A DNA stretch of 64,000 bases, from assembly GCA_024516155.1 (NCBI GenBank), contig JAJJXM010000016.1, forward strand, positions 861,501 through 925,500, read 5' to 3'. Below, in pieces: positions 33,664 through 46,281 of the stretch (its first letter is position 1; each line of letters begins with the position of its first letter). Source of the stretch: Pyronema omphalodes. Lineage: Eukaryota > Ascomycota > Pezizomycetes > Pezizales > Pyronemataceae. The notes beneath the pieces are model-generated. The model was not told the DNA's origin. It made no database searches and saw nothing but the letters and a program-made list of their open reading frames with translations. A program made the position numbers and the translations under genes.

Positions 33664-35414
33664 TTTTTCCGTTGGTGGAGCTTGATAGTTGGTTGCAACA
33701 ACGTTCGATAGCTAAAGCGAGCTTGTAATACTGAAAACAATACTAGCAGGTGAAGCAAACTATTGTCGCTGTGAAGTATATGCAATCCAGGGGAGTACAA
33801 CAGCTGCGGGAGGAGAGAATAATGTTGTAAAGTCGGCGTGGGGAGTGGGTTGGCGGGTTTGGGGGAGATGGGTAAGGTAAGGTGAGGTGTATCCAGAGAC
33901 GGAGTGGGTTGGTCGGTTGGTGGGGAGATCAAGTGAGGTGTATCCGGAGTCAGAGTCGGTCGGCCTTGACCAGCAAGGCGAAAGCAACGCATGCAATGAG
34001 TAACGAATGTCTAGGATTATGACTGTGCAAAGCGGCCTTATGTCATGACTTACGGCCATCCAATGTGAATCGTTGGAATGCATGGCGTTCTGGCAGGCGC
34101 TGAGTGGTGTTACAGAGTGTCACGTCCTCCACGGCTGGGTAGGGAATAGCCTAACGAGTGATTATCATCCAAGACAGTGCGGTTACGGGGTGGATTGACA
34201 CTGAATGACTCTGAATCACATGAAATGATGTTAAATTGGCTTTTTGTTATTGTTGTCAAACTGTTCGGGAGGTAAATTGATCCAAGGCAACGGCATTGTG
34301 TATCACTCGATGTATTCGGGTACCTTAAGAGCCGCTGGAAAACACCTTGGAATAAGCCTATCAATGGTGTTCTGCAAGACCTTCCATTTGAGATCTCGAC
34401 CTTTTGTATTCGTTGTACAACCAACGGAATTAAGACGGTGCTGCCGTGTTTCCAGGTAAGTTCCTCAAATTTCTGCTCCGAATTGCAATATTTCTTCACG
34501 ATATAGCTAGAGCTTCTCTACAGATTGTTTTGTTTACCTCCATAAAACGGTTTCAATGCATAACTCAATGTGCATAAAAGCACAAGCGAAGCTTGTCTAT
34601 CGCTAAAATGAACTTATATCAGCTGTCTCACATTCTCCCATCTAATTGGCTAGCTTCCGAGAGCGTGACTCAGTTAAAGCAGGGACTAATGCAAAGCCAT
34701 CGGAAGCACACGACCACAGGAAAACATCAACATCAACATCAACCAGCTAGGCTCCAAAGCGCTGGAACTCGGCGGTCTTGAGGATCCGGAAAAATTGCGG
34801 ATAAGGGCCTAGAATTGGACGTATTGGGATTAGTTTTGAGTCATGCTTATTGTGATACCGAATGCAAGTTCGCCTTGGATGAATATGCGATGAAAACATA
34901 TCGGATAGACTACCCAAGTGGATAAGGAATTGAGATAAACTGAATATTTTTGATAGAATTCAACCTCGGAATATTCGATGGTGCAAGAGATAAGCCGGAT
35001 AGAATGTGCTCATGCGCGTGCGGAGATGCATCTGTTCGATGTTGATTGAAAGAATACATACCTTCACCTCATCAAATCAAGTAAGTTCTCATAGAAATTG
35101 AATTAAGCCAGAAAATTATGCATAAAATGATTACTTTACTTCTCCAGGTAAAGAAAATCCCCCACCATGCTCGAAGAAATGCCGTTCACTCGACGTCAAT
35201 CCTTAATCACAAGCCATCACTCCGTCACGCCAAGTGAGCCTGTCGCGCCAGTGTACGCACGTGACCAAAACTCAAAATGCATTTTTCGTTTAACGCCAAA
35301 ATCCATCGCGAACACGCCTTGCCTTGCCCTGCCTTGTCAACGAAACCTCAACAGACAAGCGCAACACGCCCGACGCACGACGCGAATTCTACCACAACTA
35401 CGTCGGCCGTCACC
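33664..35414. other. Divergent intergenic region with two intron-like signatures
   Basis: The region lies between divergent genes. Plus-strand splice-like pairs occur at 34456-34523 (gtaagt...ctctacag) and 35081-35147 (gtaagt...cttctccag). The second lies 270 nt before the RRP6 ATG and may be a 5' UTR intron. Before the first, a frame beginning near 34279 (LDVFGYLKSRWKTPWNKPIN...KTVLPCFQ) is open but lacks an ATG and has no known domain. A repeat of gtgaggtgtatccagagacggagtgggttgg-like units lies at 33830-33960. Confidence 0.45.
35081..35147 (+). other. Candidate 5' UTR intron of RRP6
   Basis: Strong donor gtaagt and acceptor ctccag, 67 nt apart, in the size range of other introns here, upstream of the RRP6 start codon. 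No reading frame depends on it, so the call rests on consensus alone. Confidence 0.4.
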
Positions 35415-37970
35415 ATGACCGACACACCTAGCGAATTCTCCCAGTTACAGGATGGCATCTTTGGTGCCCTTATGCCTACGGTTAAGGCGATTGGAACTTT
35501 AGCGGCTGGTGATATCGATTTTCAGAGATCTTCCGATGGCGAATTTGCGAAGGCGGCGGATGCGACGGGTGCTAGGATTCTGGAGCTGGCGAATCTACTG
35601 CTAAAGAGTGCGGCGCTTGGTGGTGATATTGATCCGCCGGTGCTGAAGGAGGAGGATGATGTCGATACTAAGTGGTCGAATATTGTGGATGTTGCGGACT
35701 TTTTGTTGGAGAGAGCGGTATGTGCGGGTGAGATATTAGATGGGGAAGGAAATGCTGACAGGAGGAAATAGGATACATCACTGGACGAGTATACCGGTGC
35801 GATTAAGCAGAAGAATCCGGAGCCTTTACCTGGAGCGGCGAAGGCGGTTAGTAGTCTTTATTCCTAGAGATTGGAGATAAAGCATAATTGCTAATTATTG
35901 CTATTGCAGCAGGCGAAGCAACTTTCTAGGAGTCAGCAGAAGGCACAGAGTTACTGGGCGAGCGCCAATTCCTGGTCTACGAAGCATCTCAACAAGCCGC
36001 AATTGCTATTCGATGTTAAGCCGAACAACTTTGACAATTCCCCGTTCCGCCCACTACTTACTACGAAACCTAATGCAAAGATTCCTTATGAGAAGAGTTT
36101 TGAGATGTTTACAAATGAGAAGGGTGCTAAGCAGTATGTTACATTTGTGAAATACTATTCATTGGTGGAATGCTAATGGGTTGGTAGATATATCCATCCT
36201 TACATTGAAGAAATCAAGTCAATGGAATACCCCGCGAGCGTCTTCGAGCACAAAGAACCCCAAGAATACCTTCCCTTCGAGGATACCGAAGCCACGATGG
36301 TCGACACCCCCGAGCTTTTATTAGAGATGTTAAACGAACTCAAAGAAGCCAAAGAAATCGCCATTGATTTAGAGCACCACGACCAGCGTTCCTACATCGG
36401 AATTGTATGTCTAATGCAAATCAGCACTCGTTCAAAAGATTGGATCGTCGATACTCTAAAGCTTCGCGGAGAGCTGCAAGTCCTAAACGAAGTTTTTACC
36501 AACCCAGCAATTCTCAAAGTTCTTCACGGAGCCAGTATGGATATTATCTGGCTGCAGCGTGATTTTGGATTGTACATCGTAGGACTCTTCGATACTTACT
36601 GGGCTGCAAGAACCCTCGGTTTCCAAGGTCACGGATTAGCCTTCCTCTTGAAACGCTACGTTGATTTCGACGCCGATAAACAATACCAACTTGCCGACTG
36701 GCGTCTCCGTCCTCTTCCTGAGGGGATGTTCAACTACGCTCGTTCCGATACGCACTTCCTCCTCTACATCTACGACCACCTCCGCAACGAACTAATCAGC
36801 AAATCCACCTTCGAAGACCCCGAAAACAAACTCAACACCGTCCTCCACAACTCGCAAGAAGTATCCCTGCGTCTCTACGAACGCGAAAGCTACGATGCCG
36901 AAGGCGGCGACGGCCAAAACGGCTGGCGTAACATGCTAGGCCGTACCAACGAAGGCCTCAACCCAATGCAAGCCGCAGTCTTCAAAGCAGTTCATCAATG
37001 GCGCGATAAAGTCGCAAGAGAAGAAGATGAATCAGTAGCCTACATCATGGCTCGTCACCAACTTTTTAACTTGGCGAGAAAAATGCCCGTTGATTCTGCT
37101 GGTGTTCTTGGTTGCTGCCCTAAACCTTCTCCTCCGGTTACCAGCAGAACTCAGGAAATTGTCGATGCTATCGCGGAGGCGAAATTGAGACCTGAGGTCC
37201 TGGAATGGCAGAAGTCGTTGGTTGCTGTAAATACCCCCGTCGTATCGGAAGATACTACTACGCAACAGGAACCGGAAAGAACAATCAAAACTGATTACCT
37301 TAACCCCACCGCCGAGGAACTGAGTAAACTTCGGGTCTCTACCAGTGTCTTCTGGGGCCCTTGCGCGTATAGTTCCCTCTGGGAACCGGCAAAGGAGGAG
37401 GCAGATATCAGGCTTGCTGTCCCCCTGCCGCAACTTACCGCCGAAATCTTCGTTACGGATGATGGATCGGTTAAGAAGATCAAGGAAGAAAGACCAGAGC
37501 ATGAATACACCAAGAACCGACCGGTGAAGAAGAATGATGAGGTGATTATTGTCAAATCATTAGGAGGAAGAAAGAGGAAGGTTGAAGAGGCTGTTAGTGA
37601 GGAGGATGCGGAGGCGGAGGTTGAGGTCAAGAAGGATGCGTTCAGTGGGGATGGGGATGAGATAATGATCCCCGAAGGTGCTAAGAGAAAAGACAGAAGC
37701 AGCAAAAAGAGGAAGTCTACAGAAGGTCAAGACGAAGCCCAGGAGATCAAGGAGGAGCAAGAGGAGAAGAAGGAGCCAGTTAAACCATTTGACTATGCCT
37801 CCGCCCCAACGGTATTAAACCAGAAACCAGAGCCGGAAAACAAAAAGGATAAACACAAGAAGAAAAAGGCATTTAATCCCTACGCTGCAAGCGCAAATGC
37901 ACCGAAGGGATTGAATAGGAAAAATCAGGAAAGAACAGGAAGATCAAGTACTTTTCAACATAAGAAGTAG
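35415..37970 (+). CDS. RRP6: Exosome 3'-5' exoribonuclease Rrp6
   Basis: Four exons (35415-35717, 35772-35846, 35910-36133, 36188-37970) join to 794 residues; start context caccATGA. Rrp6 is the nuclear exosome's distributive 3'-5' nuclease, trimming rRNA and snoRNA precursors and degrading aberrant transcripts. Residues 1-130 are the PMC2NT (Rrp47-binding) region. The DEDD-Y nuclease domain has DLEHHD near residue 261, HGASMDIIWLQRDF near 314, and YARSDTHFLL near 384, so all catalytic residues are present. The HRDC domain is at about 459-520 (NPMQAAVFKAVHQWRDKVAREED). The C-terminal 200 residues are Lys/Glu-rich with basic clusters (KRKDRSSKKRKS), fitting nuclear localisation and exosome binding. 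Length is close to other fungal Rrp6 proteins. Confidence 0.95.
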
Positions 37971-39671
37971 GAAGTAAAACAACAACAAAACAACGAAAAA
38001 AAGTTTGGTTTTTTTGTAGAGTTGTGGATTACTGCTCTTTACTGGTTGGTAAAATTGTTATGTGTGTATATTCCATAGAGGCGTAATGGGCTTTGACTTT
38101 TTTTCTTTTTGAATTCTGTTTGAATGCTGTTTGTTGGTTAAATAATCGTTTTCTTTTCTTTTGTCGTTGCTATCAAAAATTAACTTGCATCCAATCGTGT
38201 TAGTGCGTGGGAATTATTATTTTCCTTAGCTTACCTATCAGAACACCGTGAAAGTGATATCATAACCTATATATTCATACACGTGAACACGCTAATAAAA
38301 TCTCCTTAAACGCCAGTAAACCCCCATTAAACGCCAAGACAACGATAAGCAGGCACGACAGGCACGGCGGGCAGGAGCGGCGGGCATGCAGGCACGCAGG
38401 CACGCAACCCCCCACTATATCTAACGTCCTGGCTGCCAGAACAGCACGAGTAGCATAGCATAGGTCCTAAATGTTTTTTCTGTTCTTTTCTTCTTCTCTC
38501 GAAATTTCGTCCTCCCGTGTGTCCATATCGCTCTCTTTAAAACGTCATACAGTACTTAGGCTGCGAGCGACTTATCAAACTTATCGATCTATCGATAGAC
38601 GAAATTTTAGTGCACCATATACCATACATACCATACATACCATACATATGTATAGTAAGGTTAGGTTGAGTTGGGTATGCCATATGTTGCATTAGACTAC
38701 ATAGACTAGGCTAGGCGACTTGGCGGGAAACTTTTTGTTTCGTCACCCCACGTGGAGGCTTGCGGTATCGATTCGGCTTATTCGGCATCTGGTTTTTTTT
38801 GGGGGGGTTCGTTTTCGGGCGGAGAGAGAAGGTCCCTATATGTACAAGGATATGCAGTGTGTTTTCCGTTTCTCTTTCTCTTTCGGGGGGTTTTTTTTTC
38901 GAGTTTTTTTTGGAGTTTTTTTCTTTGTTCGTTCCCTTGATTTTTTTTTAAGGTCCACTGAGAAATACTAATATGTGTTAATATTTATGCGGATCAAAAG
39001 AAAAATATTTTACAATCCTTGGTGGATAGTCAAGTAACTTAGATAACTCAAAAAAATAGAAAAATTCCTTCGTTTCAAATTCGTGGTATATGTACCGATT
39101 ATACTACATGTCGTCAAGTTACAGAGTGTGAGATACAGGAAATGGCTTCATATATATCATGCAGGTACATGTCTCTCATTGTTTTTTTTTTCTTTCTTTC
39201 TTTCATCCATTTATTCCATGATTCTCATTACCCATTTCTTCCCCCTTTTTTTTTCTTCATTATCCCACCAGCAGTGGAAAAAAACCTTGACTCACGGATG
39301 AAAAAAACAATCCATAGTTTCCTCCCAACTCCTATCTTTTTCTGCATTCACTTTTTTTTATTTTTTTTTTATTTTTGATTTCGTTATTTTTTTCCCCCAA
39401 AATCCACAATATATCCGGTATATACTACATATCGATAAATATCCACCTAGCCATCCGTCCATCATAATTTCGTTTCCGTATAGCGACTACACATTATGCA
39501 TAGATAGGGTAGGGTAGGGTAGGCATGTGGATATCATGCCTTCCTGCCTTCCTGCCTGTTATATTTCCCACCTTCTACATATACCTGTATGTAACATGTA
39601 TCCCCACACTCCAATATACACCTGCATATCACCACCCCCATCCCCTTTACCAACCCAACGCGCCATGCCTT

Positions 39672-39758
39672 GCCTTGCTCGCCTGCTCGCCTTGCTCACC
39701 TGCTCACCTGCTCGCCTTGCTCACCTGCTCACCTTGCTCACCTTGCTCGCCTTGCTTC
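39672..39758. repeat. ctcaccttg / ctcgcctg mixed short repeat
   Basis: About ten units of gctcacctt, gctcacct and gctcgcctt variants in tandem. Unit lengths of 8-10 nt change between copies. Confidence 0.8.
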
Positions 39759-41141
39759 ACCGTGCCTTGCCCCGCTTAATATCGCGGCATGTATGTAGAA
39801 TTTAGCGAGAGGGGTGTATATCGGTGTATATCGGTGTACATATGTATACTAAGGGCTATACTATACTATACTATCTATACTATACTATACTTAAAAGGGG
39901 TAACCGGTACATATCGTACCTAACACTATGATGACCATATGTATCAGGGACCTGCATGTATCCCCTGCTATGTATGGTGGGTATATATATGTACATATCG
40001 TTTCCTGGTATGGTATGGGATATGTATGGGTTACGGAAGTTTACCCCCCCCCCCCCACCCCCCGCCCCCAAGGCCCCGCTGTATAGGTATATGGTGAATA
40101 TTGTATCGTGCATACATAACAAATATGCTGTTGTATATATATATTAATTAAAAAGAATACTAATATCCTATGTTAATGATATTGTATGCTAGACCATCGT
40201 GTTTGGTTGATTATCGACATCTATCTGTTTATGGTGATTGATTTTGTTTAGGTTGGCTGGGTAAAGATTTGACGACGTGTATGATATTGTTGATCTGGTA
40301 ATAGCTAGTAGATACTATGTAGAGTCAAATCTCTATGTAGGTATGGATAATGGATCTACGAGATCTACGGTATATATATATCGATCTACGAGGATATTTG
40401 TGTATACCGAAGTTACCGCGCTATTATCAGAAAATGTAGTTTATCGACTAGTATGTCTGGATGACGAATAGTAAATAGTGGGTAGTGGGTAGTGGATAAC
40501 AATTAGGGTAACCGTTATGTAAGTCAATTTCAAATTGAAACCAAGTACACCAACTTCTAATGGCTTTATTGATCTGATTTGGCAAATGGAGTACGGGATC
40601 TATATTATATAGATCCAAAATTTCCCTGGTTATAAATGACTAAAATATTGTAGACTTTGTGTGGTTTGATAAAGTATCAGAATTGACTGTATATTTGTAT
40701 ACTACAAAGTAACTTATCACCTGGGCTTATACCCATAAACCAAGGATCCCACGGTAATCTTTTTGACTGATTTATTCATAAACATACTTAACCATGAGAT
40801 TATGATATCCTTATTCTGAGTTGGCAAAGCAGAGTCTAATAATAATAGTATCATAAATCGATCATAACTTTAACTATATTACTCTATACAGTTACATCTA
40901 TCCTGAAATATTCTAAGGTAACCCCGAGTATGAACCATTCATCATTATCATCACCGCCATCACCGGCATCATTTAAAGGGATTATAGATACATTCACTAC
41001 CACCGTCGTAAATCACGATACCTCGTAGCACAAGCCTACAAGGTGCAAAACACCAAGCCTGAAACAACACAAACTCAATAGCCTCACATCGCATCACATC
41101 ACATCCGTAAAATAAAAGCGAAGTGAAATAAAATAAAGCAA

Positions 41142-41226
41142 GGGGGGGGGGGGGGGGGGGAGGGGGTAAGTAAGGCTATTCTACCTTTCACTTTTCCATT
41201 TTTCCACTCCCCCCCCCCCCCCCCCC
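41142..41226. repeat. Inverted pair of homopolymers: G19 then C18
   Basis: G19 at 41142-41160 (followed by aggggg) and C18 at 41209-41226 face each other across 48 nt. The flanks are aa on the left and aagg on the right. Read as single strands the arms are fully complementary. Confidence 0.9.
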
Positions 41227-41698
41227 AAGGCTGAAACAAAATTACTGATCCCACGCTATTAGGCTAGGGCTGAGAGTAGAGAGTAAGTTACGTGTTTCAA
41301 ATTCTCACTTTGCATTTGCATTTGCATTTTTCTTTTTTTTTTTTTTTTTTCCTTTTTGGAAAGGGGGGATTTGTGATTACGTATGTATGTACGATGAAAT
41401 GAACTGCACTTCTATGTACATACTACATAGATCCCAGGGTGCAGTATTGGTGATGGTTATAATGGAGTTTTACGGGATTTGTTGGTTGCGAAGGTATTGG
41501 GTTGTTATACTGTCGACTGGGTGTATGGGGGATTCTTTAAACGGGATATTGATAAAAATAGGAATATGTAAAGAATTAATAAAATCTTCATCAAGCTTCT
41601 ATTTTTGCGCTGAAATTCTTCATTCATTATATATCCAGCATTTGAACTTTGAATCAAAAATGGAATCTGAAGTTGTTAGAATTTTACACACACATATA

Positions 41699-41745
41699 GG
41701 GGGGGGGGGGGGGGGGGAGAGAGAGAAAGAGAGAGAGAGAGAAAG
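41699..41745. repeat. G19 tract followed by GA-rich repeat
   Basis: G19 at 41699-41717 runs directly into agagagagaaagagagagagagag. Confidence 0.9.
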
Positions 41746-42052
41746 ATTAGGCTACAGAAACAACATACACACACACTTACAACCCCCCGGTTTCTGTTTC
41801 AACTTCCAAGGAAATATATCCAGATCACCATTTCCATAACCCTACATCTACTTATCCCTATCCCTATCCCTATGTATCCATGCCTATCACATCCATTATC
41901 CATACCCATAACCCATAACCCATCCTCATTCTTATCCTCACCTTTATGCATATTCCTATTCCATCCCTACACCTCTAGGCAGCAGGTAGCAGGTAGCAGG
42001 TAGTAGGTATTAGGCAGCAGGTTCTAACTTCCAACCCGGAACTATGAAACTT

Positions 42053-42163
42053 GAAACCATGAAACCATGAACCCATGAACCCATGAAACCATGAAACCAT
42101 GAAACCATGAAACCATGAAACCATGAAACCATGGAACTATGGAACTATGGAACTATGGAACTG
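42053..42163. repeat. 9-bp tandem repeat (aaaccatga)
   Basis: About a dozen copies of aaaccatga and variants (aacccatga, aactatgga), contiguous over 110 bp, in non-coding DNA. Confidence 0.9.
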
Positions 42164-42355
42164 ACAAATGCCATGCAGCGAGGTGGAGGCGGTGGAGGCG
42201 GCGGGGAGTTGGGGGGCGGAGGGAGGAGGCGGTATTGATTGGCATATAACATAACAATATAATATAATATAGCGTTTTTCTTGTCCTGGTTGCGTTGGAT
42301 ATTGGTTTTGATTATATATATAAGAATCTGGAGTGGGAATTGAAGTGACTTATGG

Positions 42356-42412
42356 TATGGTATGGTATGGTATGGTTGTTGTTGTTGTTGTTGTTGTTTT
42401 TTTTTTTTTTTG
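42356..42412. repeat. tatgg, ttg and T homopolymer compound microsatellite
   Basis: Four to five tatgg units, then about eight ttg units, then a T tract. Confidence 0.9.
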
Positions 42413-42643
42413 CTGTGTGAATGATTTATGCTGGATTTGTGATTCATAAACAAAACCACATATCTAATATTTAATACGAATTCCTATATGTATCAAAATT
42501 ATCTGTTAATTGTTTGTTATTCCACCATACTACATACATAGTATCGAACTTTAACTTGTCGAATACGTTATATATATAAATTCTTGTTTGTTTTTATTAC
42601 ATACTATCGATATATAGTAGATACGGATTTCCGCGGATTTACA

Positions 42644-42657
42644 CCCCCCCCCCCCCC
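42644..42657. repeat. Poly(C) tract, 14 nt
   Basis: Uninterrupted C14 in non-coding DNA. Confidence 0.9.
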
Positions 42658-43563
42658 TCAAATAGATGGATACAGCAGCTTTTCTTTTTTTGCATGCTTG
42701 AGGGAGATTTGGGATTTGTATATAAGGTATGCATGGGTGCAGTTTATGAGGTTTATGTAGTTCAACACTCATCGCATGGTGGTTGTATGGTGATATATAT
42801 ACAGCGGGTATTCGTATAGTGGGTGTATAATCATTAGATATTCTATGTAGTAGCTATATAGCCAGCAATTCTTCAGAATTCTCTGCTTTTGTCTACAGAC
42901 ATTTAAATTCATATGTATATACGTAGCTGGATGCAAAGCATAACATCTGTAGAAATGGAATATATAATGAAACATCAAAATGGGTTAGTTTATTTAATGT
43001 TGATTTGCTTTGATTTACTTTACTTTTGCTTTCGCGATTCCCTCCCAGCTGTCGCTTGTTTATCGCCTATGTATAAAAACCTCCGAAGCTCGGCCTGTGT
43101 ATGTAAGTCCTCAAAACGCCAAACCCCAAACCCCAAATCACAACCACGCCCAACAATCTCTATCCCAAACCAGCATGGTAGCATAGCATAGCACAATAGC
43201 GCATGGTCCGAGAGAAACTTAAAAGAGAGGTGGAGTATATCTAGTCTATAAGTGGAGATAGACACAACCTAGAACAGTGGAGCAAAGTGGAGTTGGAGTG
43301 GAGTGGAGTGGGTGGAAGTGGAAGCATGCCCCTGAGCACCATGGTGAACTGGTGGGATCCCTGGGACCCCCGGTATACCCCTGGTTGGCATGGTTTTAGC
43401 TTTGGACTAGCTTGGCTAGCTTGGCTAGATGGGTTAGTGAGGTTAGGTTGATGGTCGGTCTACATATGGTTCTTAGCTTAGCTCGCTGTGCTCTGCTTCA
43501 CGCTGCTTCGCTTTGCTCGCTATGCTCGGCTCCCTCCTTCTTAGGTGACCATGCCTGTATCTA

Positions 43564-43579
43564 CCCCCCCCCCCCCCCC
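43564..43579. repeat. Poly(C) tract, 16 nt
   Basis: Uninterrupted C16 in non-coding DNA, followed by acccctgctag. Confidence 0.9.
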
Positions 43580-46281
43580 ACCCCTGCTAGGTTCCTGCGT
43601 AAAGAAAACAGAAGGAAAAAGAAAGAGAAACGTGCCTTTCGTTTACATGCACGCAGCACGATGGCACGATGGTATGAGTTACATACCATGCTCCATGCTC
43701 CATGCTTCTCCAGCGTCGTGAAGCTACAAAGCTACATACATACAAAGCTGCAAAGCGGTCTGGACGCCAGGAAAAAATTGGAAAAATTATTTTGTGCATA
43801 AGTTACGGACCTTACGGTGCAACGACGTGGGAGAGATCGAGGGAGGAAGGGTAAAGGAGGAAACGCGATTGGTGAATCGATCGGTATGGTATGTACCTGA
43901 TGGCGTTTTTATTTTTTTTTTGAAAAAAGGTCAAGATGTAGATGTAGATGAGGATGAGGATGAGGATGTTGCAAATCAGAATGGATTAACTTTTAAGGGC
44001 AGTTGTACTTATGGTGCCATAATACCCATGACATGCTCCCCCCCTCCACTCCCCTCCCCCCCCCCTCCCCCCCCCCACCTCCCCCGGCCGCCGGTCATTA
44101 CATACATACAGGCACCCTCATCCCTCATATCGGTACACTCCATCAGTACGCCTGTCATGCTCATCATACATACCTTCATATCGCTAGATAAATTCATCCA
44201 GGAAGCCCCTCGTATGTATGTAACTCTACTCATACCCTCCCTCCTTCCTACTATTTCTTTCACTTCCACTATATATCGTTTCTGCCCTTGCAGTGCCCAT
44301 GAGTGAAGAGGCTGGCCGCTGTTCGGTATACCGGTTTAACTGTAACCGCAACTGTAACTGTACCTTTCGTAGGGACTTGGCGTTGATGCTGCTTCGGGAT
44401 TGAAGTATAATAATTGGATCGTGGTGCTTCTGTGCATCTCATGTCCCCCCCTCCCCCCGCTTTACTTGATAGGGAATTTTTATTTTATTTACCGCTTGCT
44501 GTGTATTTTTTTTTTGTATTCGTTGTGATTTCTGTTCCTGTTCCTGTTGCTGGTTGTAGTTATTTAATCGCTGTGTTTATTTAATCGGTTTATTCCTCTG
44601 CTCCTTTTATTTTCTTTACTCCTTTTTTTTATCGATTTCTCTGACCACTACGCTCACTCACCCTCACTGCGCTGCTTCGCTGCTTCGCTGCTTTGCTCCT
44701 TCGTTGCTACAGTACATCATAATTTGCTTTTTCGTGGTTGTGGCCCAAGACAAGAGGCTTCGCCGAGCTCGGCAGGCATCAGGTACTGGGAGAGGGAGGG
44801 GCCAGCTTAGGTAGAGCAGCAGCAGCAGCAGCAGCGGTAGAAGCTAAGGGACGCGGTGCAGACAGGTACAGGGGAATATGCGACTGGAGATGGATTTATG
44901 GACAGGAGAGAGAGAAAGAGAGACGGAGAGGGAGACAGAGTCAGTGAGAATATGTAGACAGATAGGATTGAGTGTGCATGGTGACGGGCAATACAGAGAA
45001 GACAGAGAGAGGGAAAAACAACGAGCGAGAACAGAGAATTCAATAATGACAGGAGAGAGCGATATAAAAGAAATAGGAGAAGGAAGAATAAACAAAATTA
45101 CTGTCAATTCTCACCTGTCACGAGCAGAACGAACAACCAATCTCATTTATCTGCCACGAGCAGAATAATCACAAATTACTCTCAATTCACTGTTACAGAC
45201 AGAACTCTCGAGAAATATACTCTCTCACTCTCTTTACGAAAAAAACATAATTATAATCATAATCACTCTCGAAATACTTCATCTACAGTGCACTACACCA
45301 CTCCCCTTCTCTCTCCCCTACGTCTCTCTCCCCTACTCCCCTACTCTCCCCTACTCTCCCCTTCTATCTCCCCCTCCCCTCACCCCCCCGCGAGCGTTCC
45401 TCCTCTTTATATCCCCCGAGGCCCCTTAGCGCAAACACGAGTCCACCGTCCACTCCGCCTCTGCCCTGTCCCTCCCTTCTCAGACTTCGCGTTCAAAGAC
45501 CCACCAGGGAGAGATCACTCAGGAACACCTACTACTACCAGAAGAGGACGGACGTCCCAAAACCGACAGAGCCCCCCGACACAGGAGAGGCACACACACA
45601 CACCCACACCCACACACGAGGCAAAAGACACAAAGGCAGAAAGAAAGAAAGAAGAAAGAAAGAAAGAAAGCAAGAAAGCAAGAAAGAACAAGACGAAATA
45701 TACCCACTCTCTACAGATCTTCACTCTCAAAACATTAAACACCGACAGCACCTGTCAGTACTCTGTATTTCGGTTCCATCCACGAAGGTACTCCACCATC
45801 CGCTCCATTCCACTCTCTTCCCTCACATCCCACTTCCGCTTCCACTCTCTCCCACATCCACCACCACTACCACCACCACCACCACCCCCGACATAATAGC
45901 CGAAAATTATACTACAGTCCAAGATAGTAGTAGGGGTAACACTGAACTGACAACGTCCAAAAAAAAGCCCCCTCTCTCTTCGTCAAAGCCCCCATTCGGT
46001 TGGCAGCCACAACAACCTGCACAACGAAAGAATAAACTGACCTGAAAAGCCACAAGATTCAAAATCCTCCCCTGAGTACCACCGAACCAGCGACACAAGA
46101 CCGATTGTCAAGTCGATCCCCGAACCACATCCCCTCGACTCCTCCATCTGCAACCAGCGAAAGTAGCAAGGGCGGTAGGCCTCGCGCCGAAGAGCCCTCC
46201 AACGACAATCTCCGCCAGCATCCACGGTCAGCCCCTGGAACAGCGCGACGAACAAGAAGCTACAAAAACACATCACCACAA

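Larger units (their letters stand above)
37971..46281. other. 8.3-kb gene desert of simple repeats and homopolymers
   Basis: No exon with family resemblance or consistent codon use was found on either strand. The region holds T-rich 3' UTR-like DNA (38000-39400), ggcacg-type repeats (38345-38405), a gctcacctt array, ggtgtatatc units (39815-39840), actatactat units, poly(G)/poly(C) runs (40044, 41142, 41209, 41699, 42644, 43564), ccatgaaa and tatgg/ttg repeats, and purine/pyrimidine-biased DNA (44880-45060, 45280-45700). The last kilobase (CT- and CA-rich) is probably the promoter and long leader of the RasGAP gene. Open frames here follow repeat periodicity. Confidence 0.6.

Noticed and set aside
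44009..44306. Frames around a C-rich stretch at 44.0-44.1 kb
   Set aside because: Open on both strands because of cccctcccccccc-type composition and tacat repeats; no coding evidence.
45288..45896. 202-codon Pro/Ser/Lys-rich frame before the RasGAP gene
   Set aside because: Built from CT and CA repeats and gaaa repeats in the probable leader; no domain.
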